DNA of 64,000 nt, taken from assembly GCA_964019055.1 (NCBI GenBank), contig OZ025206.1, forward strand, positions 17,581,291 through 17,645,290. Direction: 5' to 3'. Positions 1-12,800 of this stretch are shown here, one piece after another (within the stretch, counting starts at the first letter, position 1; every line of letters starts with the position of its first letter). Both the position numbers and the translations under genes were made by a program. Source of the DNA: Anthopleura xanthogrammica. Taxonomy: Eukaryota > Cnidaria > Anthozoa > Actiniaria > Actiniidae. A model generated the notes under the pieces. It was given only the letters and a program-made list of their open reading frames with translations, was not told the DNA's origin and made no database searches.

Positions 1-3000
1 CCGTGGATATCGTACACAGTCAAGCACAGCACAAACTCAATATTCTTCCGCTTTACTTGGACATTCCAGTACATCAGTTGCTTATATATTCATTTATAGG
101 TAAGCCATTTACCGCCGCTACGCAAATGAGTTGTGTAGTAGTGTTAAAATTGTTAAGAAACTTCTTGAGTACCGTAATTTGATGAATTCTTCTTCACGCG
201 AAAGTCTTGGTCGCTACAAATTTACTAGACACTTAGAGACGCCATAAACACCATACTTGAGCGGGTATAACGACTTAATTACTCTAGTAGTATTCATGTA
301 ACTGATATTAGTCGACTGTACTCGTATTCTTCTCTTCGCTGCAAGGACTCCACGACGCTCACCGTTGGTAACTATTATCCATGACTTACTATCTGACAAG
401 CTGTCTTTCACTGTATTAGTAGTGCAAGATCAAGGTGACCTTAGGATCAGCGTATTCTAACAATCCACTCATTTTTTTAGTGTAAGCGTTTTCTTACTTA
501 AGATAATTTCGGTGCTTATTGAAATTGTTGTATGCAAATGAAGTGGTTACTCAGATTGTTAGTAAATTTAGCACCTACGGAGCGCCGTGGTAAAAATGTA
601 TACTTTGAGTCTGCTGAAAGGATTTGTAAACATGACACCTAACAACTCGTAAACCTCATAGGAAATATCTACACTTCACTAGAATCGAAATACAGTCGGT
701 CCTCTTATTGAATATTTATTACTAGTTATCGCGATGGATTTGATAAAATAAAACCACTTATCTTATAGTAACAAATCCATTAAAGAGTTGTTATCAGTTA
801 TTTCTAGTAACATCTTCAAGTATTCTAGGCACTTTCCTTGCTTGGCTTCACCATCAAGATTAACTCCCAACATTTTTCCCCGTTGTTTTGATTAACAAGG
901 CAATTTATTTCCCAATTTCTACCAAATATTTAAATTTTGATTTCATTTACATATAAATTGTTTGTGTATTGTGTAGTACTCATTTAAAATCCGCTCTAAG
1001 GCTTATAGACAATACAACAAGATAAAAGAAATATGTTAAGAAAAGTTTGTATTCTTTAGAACTTATAAGCGATAATTCCTAAGATATTAGTGCTTTATTC
1101 TGCAAAAAAGATTCCAATACTGTTATTCTGATGGTTTAGTTTCTATGTTATAATTATTTTTGTGTGTATAATGTCGTTAGAACGAGAAGAGGTCAGCAGG
1201 TCATAGTCTATGAGACGTAATATCTCAATGAATTTAACCAAGATTGGAGTTTGTTCCATCAATGAAAAAAACTAATCATCCCTCAAAGGATTTTACTTCA
1301 GTTATAGACAGACCAATATAATTTTACCTTCAATCTTGATTCAAAATACAATTTTCTTGGTTTATAACCGTGTTTAGGTACCCAGGTGTTCCATAAGATC
1401 CCCAAAGCTGTTCATGCTCCACTCTATCTCGAGACATACGTACGAAGACTTTTAATCTTCATTTTATTATTAACATTTTATCACATAAGATCCAAAAATA
1501 CTACGTTGTTTAGACAGAACAACCTTCTCCTCCAACCATATGCTCACACACTCAGCAATTTCCTACTCTTTGAAACCATTCTATATATTTGAATACCTAT
1601 CTTATCATTGGAGCAGTTGTCCGGCAAATTAGGTAAAGTATTAAATCTCTTGAGAGTGAAAGCTTTTGAGGTACTTGAATGTCATATTTGTGATTGTAGG
1701 AGATGCTTGATTTGATGTTCACGAGATCTATAATATCAAAAAATATCTGTGTGTAAAAAAGAAAGGTCATTTTTCTCTTCGTTTTTTAGTGCACTAACAA
1801 GTTATATTCGGACTACATGTTGGTTTTTATCCTTAAATAAATTCTCACATACAGCTTATTAGATCTTTGATACCTGAGTTTCTTTTGTTGGCCTAATTAA
1901 AACCATTAATGTGACTTCCAAAGGAGTTCAAACATTTGAATAAGAAAAAAAATTTAAAAACTGAGGATTATGCTAGTAGTTGCATACCCATTGAACAGAT
2001 TGAAAGCTATTCTGTATTTATTTGATTTGATTTGATTTGTTTGTACAAATTAGGTAATTAATCACGTAATTAAATTGTAAAAATAGTCTTAATATAAACG
2101 AATAAACTCAGTAGCTTAGAGTAAAAAGGTGGAAACCAAATGAATGAAATGGAAAATACAATAAAATGGTAAAAAAAAAAACACTTTCTGTTCTCACGTT
2201 GAGGTGTGCTGCTCGTAGGTGTGGGTAAATGACATCATTTATTAACCCTATTGTTCTTTTACTTGAACCAACATTTCTTGGTGATAATGTACTTGAAATG
2301 CAGAACGTTTTGGAGAGTAATTCTTGAAAGTCAACTATATTTATCGTTAAATTACTTCAACTAGGAATAATCAGCTTCCAATTTTGACGGATTTTCGTCC
2401 AAGTGGCTCTTTAAGAACCTTTCATTTGTACATATGTTTTTTTTACCTGGCTTGTTGAGTAGATAGTACATATATCAGGAAAACCAGGCACTGACCCCTA
2501 CTAAGCCATAGTATTATTATCAGAAAAAGATCGGATTAACCCAGTGCCCATAATACTTCTAATACTACTTCAATCATATATTTTAAGTATCTACACACCT
2601 TGAACCCACCCAAGTTCTAGTGCTGATTGGAATAAATATTCAGTTGGTGTTTTTTATCTAAGGTTTTCTAGAATAAGAAGCATGTGTTTTATTTGAAGGT
2701 CTGTTGGGCTATATATGGTTCGTATTCACATTTCTCACTAGTTTTTCGGGTCAAAGTTCTAATCGTTCAAAATAAGTCGTTTTAAAAAATTATATTTGAG
2801 ACCATTTTCCATTTTTCCATTTTTTCACTTTTTCATTTTTTTGTTCCTCATTTTTGTTTCTCCGTATAAATTTCATAATATTTTGGGATTTTTTCCATTT
2901 TCAACCTCAGAGTCCTCATCCTATCATTTTTATTACAGTTCTCAAAAAATATCTTTACTGATTTCTAATATTTGGTTGTAACTTCCGTTTTGTAAGTACC

Positions 3001-3032
3001 TCTTGGATGATAATTTTCTTTTTCCATTTCAG
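1..3032. other. Non-coding stretch upstream of the first visible exon (probably intron)
   Basis: AT-rich sequence with no open frame that looks protein-like on either strand. A short pentanucleotide run (TTTGA/TGATT type) lies near 2018-2040. The exon at 3033 begins at a splice acceptor in the middle of a spectrin repeat, so earlier exons must exist. I see none here, so this is most simply intron sequence with the 5' exons outside the window. Confidence 0.6.
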
Positions 3033-3218
3033 CGAAAAGAAGAAGAATTCCACGAGATTTTATGGACCGTCAAGCAACTTCACCCAGTAGATAGTCAGAA
3101 TAGACCGGAAACAATGGCAGAATCATTAGAAGATGCCTGGAAAGATTTGAATTCACAATTAGAAGGACGGCGAATCCTCCTTGACACATCATTGGCATTC
3201 CATCATGGTGTGGAAGAG
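3033..3218 (+). CDS. Exon 1: C-terminal part of a spectrin repeat
   Basis: 62 codons, phase 0 in and out, after a TTTCCATTTCAG acceptor and before GTAAGT. The peptide is helical and charged. It ends in a pattern (L.GRR.LLD.S..FH..VEE) typical of helix C of Trio/kalirin-type spectrin repeats, where the next repeat follows without a break. The first helix of this repeat must be encoded upstream of the window or of position 1. Confidence 0.8.
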
Positions 3219-6200
3219 GTAAGTTTTCTCCCCCAGTTTTTATCAAATATAAAAGACCCCTTGCAGCACGTCGGAATGCAGCACAATTTGGAGGACAAAG
3301 CAATAGGTTCCAAACCTCAAGAGATTGAAATTCTTTTGTTTTGTCCTCCAAATTGAGCTACTTTGACGTCACGTGAAAGGGGGCTATTGGGTTGGTATCA
3401 ATAGACCTCTTTAGCTTCGTTGTTTGTTGTGCCCATTTCAGACCATGTGATGCCACTCGTGCATGGGAGTCGATTCTTTCATATGCAAATATTTTAATAA
3501 AGGAACATTTTTCAAGGGTCTAAAATGGGCATTTTGCATACGAATTGTACTGCATTATCGAACTGAAACATTTTTGACCACGGATCGAAAAGTAAGAATT
3601 GGCATTTCCTTTCGTCTGCTGGTTTTCATACCCGCTATGTTGGTTGAATGTAACAATGTGTCAATTAACATGGCGGTCAAATGTCAAATGTTCTGTCATA
3701 TCAATCTCCGCAAGGAAGAGTAAGATTTGGCAGTCCTTTTAAGCGCTATCGCTGGTTTTCATAATCGCTTGGTTGATCGAATGTAACAGAAATTTTCTTT
3801 TTCATCCAACATGGCGGCCACTTGTACTGTTATAAAAATCACAGCATGGAATCGAGCAGTACGATTTTGCAGTCTTTTTCGAATTGAGGCCCTACTGAGA
3901 CTGATTACTGCTTTCATAGCCGCAATGTTGCTTGAACTCAACAAATGTTTTTCCGGGTTTGGTTTCTTTTGTTATGTCATTCAACATGGCGGACACGTGA
4001 CCTCTTATATCGTTCTCTTGGTAATGGATGAAAGTACCTATAGAAATAGGAGGGCGTATTTCTTTTTTTAGACGGCTGAAATTCCCTTAAGATTCTTGAA
4101 GTCCCTTTGCCTGGAAAGGCTATTATTAATGACGGTTATCTGTCGGATCGTTCATTAGGTCACATTCACTTGACATGACTTTCAATGAAACTTCTACCAA
4201 AGTACGTCATGACTTCTTTTCTTGGTTTATGTTGATGAATATGAACCAACTTTGGGGTGGAGCTTTAACTTTAAAATATTCGACGTACTCTTTTTGGCAA
4301 TTGTTTATATTTCTAGATCCTTCTATTACGTACCATCTGCATTGTACTACTCAATCTATATCTATTCATATCAGGATTAATACCAATCTTAGTATTAATA
4401 ACTTCTGTTATGATGTGTTATGTTGCGAAAGTGCCGTTGTTTTCAAGGTATCCTTGTTTTCTCAATTGATGGTTTGTTGCACGCATTTCCAAGAGAGTCA
4501 AATGACAAAGATGAGGCAGCCATGTTGGCGGTATGATCAATGGATGCTTTTGTTAAATGATCACCAACATGGCCGCGATGACGTAACGTGCAATCGAAGA
4601 ATTAATTTCTTCAAATGGCAAAAAAATAACTAAAGGCCATTAATAGGTGAATAAATTTTTAGTTGACAAAAAGTAGGAGAGAAGAGAAAAGTCCTCGGAT
4701 TGAGTTGATAAATTTGTTTCTGATTTTTTTATTTACAAACTTTGCAAAGTCTAAACTTCTAAACTCTTCTTCAGCCGTAAGTTATTGAAGTTATCTACAG
4801 GATGTAGGGTCCAGTAGCGATTGGCTACAAGGGTTGGTCCTTGTTGAGGGATTTTAGGTATCATATAGTCAGGCGAACAACCCTTAGGCGTAACCTTAAT
4901 TTTCTTTAATAATCGTTTGACGCTTACACTTAAGTTCAAATGCACTTAAAAGACCTACGACTGTTTGAAAACTTCTTTCTTTCTTTCTTTCCTTTTATTT
5001 CAGTTTTTGATTTCCTTGAGTTTGACCATCAATTCATATTAACGGACTGTCTGTGAATTGTTTATCATAGTACCTGAGATTCAGATGATGTATTAGTAAG
5101 GAAGGAAGAACTTTGTTCCGCATCATTTCTTTGTCATCTCTATAGGAAATTGAGAATTTTTTGATTAGCTGCAATTAAACTGAGGCCTTTATGCGTCAAA
5201 TATGCGTCAAATTCTACGATCCCCCGTTTACCATTCCTCGAATTAAACTTCTCAAACTTTGAGATTTTTTTTTCAATCATTTGACGAAGCCGTTGATCAA
5301 TGTCAATATATTCACATTCTTGTTCATTGAGTCGAGCCCTTGGTGGTATGCCGGCGTCCATCTATCAATGTAGCGTTGTTTTAGAAGTCTTTGAATTGTA
5401 TAGCTAGCCGTCCAACTAATTACCGACCCTTTAATCCAAGGCTAATGACTTCAGTCACGCTAGAGGCGCCGGCCATTTCTAGGAAATCCATGCAGAAACA
5501 CCGCCACATCTGTCGAGGATCGCTGGGCATCTAGATCACAAAACAACATTAACTTAATTCTGTATTTTAGGGTTTCTGGATTCTTATTCCACTGCATAAT
5601 AAATAGAATGTCAACTTTCAATCCTCATCGTCCTGCTTTTGAATGTCACGCTCCATGAGGATTGTTATGACCTATTTTCAGTCATGCATCAGTTTAGTCA
5701 TAACACAGTAAAAGATCACTGACATTCATTTTCCTCTATATTTAGCTTTACATTTGTAGTATTTGGGTGGTACAGTTCTGGAAAAATCCTTTATTCGGCA
5801 TCCAAGAATGCCGTGATTAAGAAATATTTGAGTTTTGATTGAGAAACAATGAAAAACTTGAAACAGACAATTACTTTATTTTAGCAATAAATTTCGGTAT
5901 TACGCTGACTTCCTCGAAATAACCGCTAGTTTTGTTCATTAGTATTACTGCGTAATGTAAGAACATCTTTGTCAATGGTTATCTAAATGATAACAGTATT
6001 CCCAGGTATTTTATGTGGTACTAGAGAGCTACCTTTTTCATAAGTGAAATGACATCACTTGCCCTTTAGCAAAAAGGCCATGTCCAAATATGGGCCGGCT
6101 AGGAGTGTTTACCATCAAGATAATTTTAGAAATGAGCCGCTGGCTTGCACGGTTTTAGTTCGTAGTGACCTTTCAGGGCAGACTCGATGAAAAACGACAA

Positions 6201-9200
6201 GTTACGAAGAATTTGTTTGTTTAGGAATTTGTGATATTATTTTTGGATTTTGATGAAAATGCTGCAGCTACTAACTGCGCTTGTCTCTCTTCAACGCGCG
6301 CCAGAAGGATATATTTTGTAAACTAATATCCATAATGAGTTGTTAAGTATTGATTTCCTAACGTGATTTCATAGAGCTCAGGTCCCTAAATGGGATAATG
6401 AAAACAAAATAACCTAAGTAGTTTATGGAGCCAGCAGCGGCCATTTTGTCATCAAGATTCTAGTATTGCATTGAATGTTATATTAGTTATTTAGGAGTGG
6501 TCTTGCCATAGGTACCGTTCTGACCCCCATATCGCCATACCGTACGAAACGTTGATTTACAATAGACGAACTGGCGAACCAAACCTCGTGAAACGGTAGA
6601 CGCAATAGAAGGTCATATATAGGTAGCTGAAGACTACCTTGAATAAAGCCAGATGCAAATCGGATAAATTGATTGTCAACAGCACTAATCATCGATCGAT
6701 ATTCCGATGACGTCGCCATCTTCATACACTATTAAACAGAAATAACTTCCATGGGATTAAGACTTCGGAAATTTTGATTTCATTAACAGACAGACATTTT
6801 GGAGTCGGGAAAAGTTATGATTCAGTGAATTTAATTGTCGAAGTGTGTGCTGCATTTCTTAGATAATGAAAAACTAAGTTTCTTTCTAAGCAGACCTCTG
6901 ACCTTCTAAGATTGTCAAATTTCAAGTTGTCACATCGATTGGTATGACAGGAATGGTTGGTAGTATAGCTCAGTAATGCCAACCCAGTTCACTGGAAACA
7001 CTATCCCCTTTACACTATCCCAAGCCGTACGTACAGCTGTCTTGGACGAGCCTTCAAGTGAGGAGTTCACTTTGTTTTACTGTGTTCTGGTGGGACAGAG
7101 TTAAGGAAATACCTAAATAACTTCCCCAAGCTCAACAAACAGCTTAAGGTATTGTGCTAAACTATAAGGAAGGGTTCGTAGACCGTCTCGGTTTCTGTTT
7201 TCGGTACCATGCTACTGCTATTTACAAAGAACTCGCTTTCTTTGCATAATTATCTGAGTTATTAACAGTTATTGACTGCTGCAATTAATGACACAAAATC
7301 CTGCATTATTTTCATCTTCTCTGCCAGTTATGATTCACAAACTACTCTAGTAGTAAATTCATTTTTGCCGCAATTCCAAGTGGTCAAGGATAGACTGGGT
7401 TAGCAGTGATGGTTGATCGTACATTTTTCTTGCATGTCTCGTAGTCCAGGGCGTTCTGTTGGCGAACACTTCTATCAGGCTGTTCATTACATCCGTGAGT
7501 GGCAGAGGAAAAACTACTTGATATTTGTTGATTTTGTCACCCACTGTTACACATAATGTTCGAAGAATTCTGTTCAACCATGTGCTTTTAATATCCAATG
7601 AATATTTGAGGTTGAAGTATATAGAGATATTTTATAGGCACTTCACTCCTAAAATACTAAGATTATATCACTATGCATTGGTCTTAAATTTTCAATCCGA
7701 ACTACCAAGGACAAATCAACTATTTTGCATCCCCAATCCAAACCCAAGGCCCATGGCTATAAATGACAATATAAATCCTCCTATAACCAAATATATAAGA
7801 TATTGTCTAGGTAAAAATGTTCAAACTGTACTCTTCTTAATATTTTCCTTGACATCATGTAACAGATTTTGACAATTTTAATTGGGAGTCTCGATCACTC
7901 AAACAGTTCATAGTTGGCTTGCGTGACTTGTGATAAAAGTGTCTTGTACAGAGAGAAGTCAAATACGACTGGCTGACCTTTGTCATCATGCATACTCCTA
8001 GGCGATTTGACTTTTATTTCATGCAGACTAAGCAACTTTGTTTTGTAAAGGCGTGACATAGATAACTCCAGGAGACTTTTAATTTCATTGTCGGTAGCTG
8101 CATGACATCTACTGGAGTTTTAATGAAAGTTCATCACAGAATAGCATTTGAAACAACGAACATTGAAAACAATAACTATTACTTTTAACATGTTTTCTCA
8201 TTTAAGGCGATGTTTGTTACACAGGACGATTTATAACGACGATTTTTCGCGCAACGTGCAACGATTTTTCGCGTAATTTCGACTTCGGCAACAAGTTGAG
8301 AGTCCAAACCTTGCAACGCAAAATGACGAATTTTTCTCCGTCAGCATTGCGCGAAAATCGTCTCGTCTAACTGACTTCGCCTTTTCGCTAAAAACTTAGG
8401 TATTCAGTAATATCTGCGTCATGGGTTTGTTGAAGTAACTTTGTAAATCTAAAATAAAACTTTTTAGTAAACCGTACTGACTCAATAACCCAAGCGAATA
8501 AAATAAGTTTTACGAGTTTTGATTATAAAAAAATTTCATCCGAAACGGAGTTTTTTTCCCGATATTGTGCTAAAATCTATGTTAAGAGTTGAGTGGGGAA
8601 ATTATTATCCGAAACGCGTGTGCAACCCACGGAATAAGGACTGATAAGTTTCCTGATAAGGAGCTTAGAATTGTTACAAAACACAGTTTAAAAAATTAAT
8701 GATCATTATTTTCTTTGCAGCGTTCACTTTGAATATATGCGCCAAATCTACGCCAAATCTACGCCAATTATGCGCCAAATATGCGCCAATTTGATTCTGC
8801 ATAATGCATTTTGCAATACATTATGCAGCATCAAATTGTAAAACTTTCCATGTACTATGCATACATGCATCAAAATATCAATTGTTTGTCATGATATTCA
8901 TATAATCATCAATAAATCTGTCTTCTTGTTTGTGTAGTTCACAGACCAATTCACCACAGCGCAAGACGAGCTAAGCAGAGCTCTACTCGTAGAAGATGTA
9001 ACATCCGCCACATCCCTCCTCAATCAATACCAGGACCTTCGAAAGAGTGTATTAGAAGTATCCATGGAAACGTTAGCTAAAGGCCAGGCGTTACTCGACC
9101 GTCTGCGCCAGGCCAGTGTTCATGCGGATACCAATAATCGCCATGCTACTAAAGCAGCTTGCTATAGTATCGAAAGGGTCCTCGAGGCTTTACATCTTCG

Positions 9201-9802
9201 TAGAAGACAGTTGGATGATCTTTGGAAAGGAAGAAAGAAGAACCTTGAGCAGTGTGTCAAAAAATGTAAAATAGAAGAAGAGGCCAAAAGGGTACGTTAC
9301 ATGGATGTTGATGGACAATTGATTTGAACTTTCTTAAGCTGTCTAAGATGTTGTGTGATAAGAGTGCAATAGGTTTTGTGTTAAATCCGGACTGAGCACT
9401 TTATAGCACTGATTTTTTGTGGAAGTTGAACGGTCGTTTTAGGTTGGTCGCACTAATCATACTGTAGTGTTGTTTTTGACATTTGTCAACTATCGACTGA
9501 AGAAGTACAGACTTTAGGTTGCGTCTTTATCTTTGCTCCTAAAACTCATTGCTCGAACGACGCGTAGAGGTTTTGACCTTAGTTCTTCAGATTAGTCATA
9601 TACATGACTGTGGTCACTTCAGAATGGTTTGAATTCCATAATGAATCGCTTATGCCGGGTTTGACATGATGTTAGTTTAGATGTGTGTCTGAAAAAAAAA
9701 AAAGCTTTTTATATTATATTTTTGTTATTCGTTCTACATCATAGCCGTAGGCTTTTTGTCTGTCTGTCTGCCTGTCTCAATTTGTCTGTCTGCCTGTCTC
9801 AA

Positions 9803-9863
<61 letters not shown>

Positions 9864-12800
9864 TTGTCTGTTTGTCTGTTTGTCTGTTTGTCTGTTTGTC
9901 TGTTTGTCTGTTTGTCTGTTTGTCTGTTTGTCTGTTTGTCTGTTTGTCTGTTTGTCTGTTTGTCTGTTTGTCTGTTTGTCTGTTTGTCTGTTTGTCTGTT
10001 TGTCTGTTTGTCTGTTTGTCTGTTTGTCTGTTTGTCAGTATGTCTGTTTGTCTGTCTGTCTGTCTCAATCTGTCTGTCTGTCTATATCTGCCTGTCTCAA
10101 TCTGTCTGTCTGTCTCAATCTGTCTGTCTGTCTATATCTGCCTGTCTCAATCTGTCTGTCTCAATCTGTCTGTCTGTCTTCGGTCTGTCTGTCTCTTTAT
10201 TTACTTTGCTTTTTATTAGTTATAATTTTATGGCAACTTTCATCTCGCCTTTTTACGTTCCATCCTTTGCATCATATAACTCAACATTCATATTTTATAT
10301 TTAATTTTATTGCAGTTAAATGCATGGCTGCACGAAGAGGCAGAAGATTATCTAAATTACAAAGACACAGGAGACAGCGTAGCATCTACCCAAGTATTAC
10401 TCGATGAACATTCAAAGTTCGAGGCGGCCACAAGAGTAAGAGCCCTTTTCTATTTACATTGTTACAAACATGTTTTGTTTAGTCTTTGTTGCAGGGGCGT
10501 AGCGAGGTCTCGATCATAGGGGAGGGGTGGGCAATTGTACCATTTTCCCGCCATATCCACACGAATGCCGCATAAATTGATGAAATTTCGGTTCCGTGAT
10601 CAAACTTTTGGGGAGCCCCCCCCTCCCCTCACTACACCCCTGCTCCATTCCAGTCGTCACTCAGTATCGGTCCTAGATCCTCTCGCGATCTGTTCCTCCC
10701 CCCTACGTTAATGTGGAGGAAGAATACTAAAGAGACAAATAGGTTCATCATGAGATCTGTCTGTATTTATACTTTGAGTTTTTTAAGAATTTGTTTTGAT
10801 AATTGTGGGTTTTTTTACAGGAAAAGGAAGAAAACGTAGAAAGGCTCGCGCGAGATACAGAAAAATTAGCACATGCTGACTTCGAGAAAGCCGAAGAAAC
10901 CGTTGTCATTGTTAACAAGCTTCAGATAGACTTTCGAAACCTCGTGAGCAGACTAGATGAACGAAGAAGAATACTCACAAAAACCCAGGCGTTCTATCAA
11001 AGTGGCCACAAGGTTTGTTTAGTTGTCGGGCTGCTATTTGTTCGCTAATATCTATCTATCTATCTAATTCTAAAGTCAGCCATATTGAAAATTAACCAGG
11101 CCTTTCTTTAAGAACAAGTCACTTCCGGGTGATTTTCTCAGTTGGTTAAAAAAACAGAAAAGAAATAAACAAACATTTTGAAACGATTCTTTATTAGACT
11201 GAATTAGCTATTTTTTCACAGGCGATGGAGAAGCTTGATGAAATCGGCGATCGACTTTCAGAAGACCAGATGTCTGTAGAAGAACAAAGACAGCTCTTGG
11301 GCGAGATAAGTCAAGCATCAGCTTCACAGCTCAGGGAAGGCCGTCTGTTATCTGAACGCATTGGACAACCCATGCAGCAGCCTGTGGTTGTGAAGATTTA
11401 CGAGGAATTGCGCTCAAGAAGTAAGGCTCTGGTTGTCAGCTTACAAGGCGCCACAGAAGAAGATGCAGAGTTTGAGCAGGTTAGTACTAAGGTTACTTAT
11501 CAAAATTATTAAAAATACAGACAAACGATGATATTTGACGGTATTCCACTGTTTCTTCCAAAGGCATTGTGGCCTAGATATTTCCAATGATGTTGGACAA
11601 AAAATTATACAATGTTATACGATGCTTTCTCATTGCAAATATCCGACTTGTTACTTGTATTGTGTGAAGCCTGAAGGCTTGTAGGTATACTATAAAATAC
11701 AAGTGCCTTGTGGGATTTTTCGTGTTATGCCACTCAAAACCACTGCATAATTATTATAACTTGTATGTCAACTTTCAACTTCGAACTAAGTTCCAGAGTA
11801 ACAAATTCAAGGGTCATTCTTTTTATCATTTATTATAACATAAGGTAACATAAGATTTTTAGATCCATTTAAAGATTGTATCTCTTGATACCAGGTTCTC
11901 GGCTGGATCAGATACGCAGCAGAAAGCTTCATGGACTCGAATTCAGAAATGGGTTGTACACTCAAGTCTGCTCAGGACTTTCTCAACCAGCACCAGGATC
12001 TTGAGGCAGAGGTCCAGGTACGTTAGATTTCATCAAAGTAGATGCTGCACTATAGAGTAATTTTTGTAAGCCTGTGAAAACTCACGGTTACCGTACGTAC
12101 CGTGACCGTGCAGTGGCGTGTTTAAACATTTTAATTGGCTGAACAGTGATCTTCTACGTCGTGATAGTGCTATGTGCTTGGCCATTTCACTATCATACAG
12201 ATGTTGATCTAACTGAAGCTTGAAGTTGTTAATAGCAGTTGATAATCATAACTCATGAATACGGTTGAGTAGATGAAAATCTATTTCGTCTTGTTATGAA
12301 AAAAAGAATAACAAAAGAAGATGAAAAAATCCAACACACTCAAGTTATCAACTTCAAGAAAGTGTTTATTGACGACAGCATTTATATTGGTATCTTATTG
12401 AAATAATAAGATACTTATAATATATCTTATTGATAAATTACTTAATTTGTTATCGAAGGAGCTGGAGGGGAAGGTCAGAGAACTGATTTCGAAACGACCT
12501 GATGATGAAAGAGTGCAGGAACTGAAGAGAGCTTGGTCCATCTTGAACGGTCGATTGTCATTCAGGCTGACACTAGGGAAAATGTACTATGACTTTCACA
12601 GGCACAGAAAGACGGTGAGTATTACTGAACAAAACGTGTGTTAGATATTAATCCGCTGTCTCTCATCGTTGTGATAATCAGCTGGAAACTCGGACCAGCC
12701 ATCATGGCTTAGTAAAGTTGCTTACTGGTTCCCTGTGCTTCAGAAGGGTTCTACAATTTTCCTCCTGTCTTTTTTTTTATTAATTCACAGCTTTGGGAAA

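Larger units (their letters stand above)
3219..8937. other. 5.7-kb intron 1 with several repeat elements
   Basis: The largest intron in the window. It holds a palindromic MITE-like element (3253-3395), a degenerate tandem repeat with ACATGGCGG cores (about 3588-4010), a TTTC run near 4975-4992, a possible minus-strand gene fragment (5140-5361), an inverted repeat built on CGATTTTTCGCGCAA (8239-8361), and 11-bp tandem units followed by a palindrome (8737-8838). No further spectrin exon was found, and the protein reads smoothly from exon 1 to exon 2. Confidence 0.75.

Noticed and set aside
1386..2981. Short + strand open frames in the first 3 kb
   Set aside because: Composition is that of AT-rich intron (F, I, L, S, Y rich) with no domain and no splice context.
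6959..7000. A tRNA-like GGTAGTATAGCTCAGT start
   Set aside because: No matching acceptor stem, anticodon arm or T-arm could be drawn; treated as chance.
9683..10407. Cys/Leu/Val-rich open frames in three + frames and a Thr/Asp/Arg-rich one on the minus strand
   Set aside because: They are products of the TGTC/TGTT microsatellite; a 4- or 8-bp repeat keeps every frame open.
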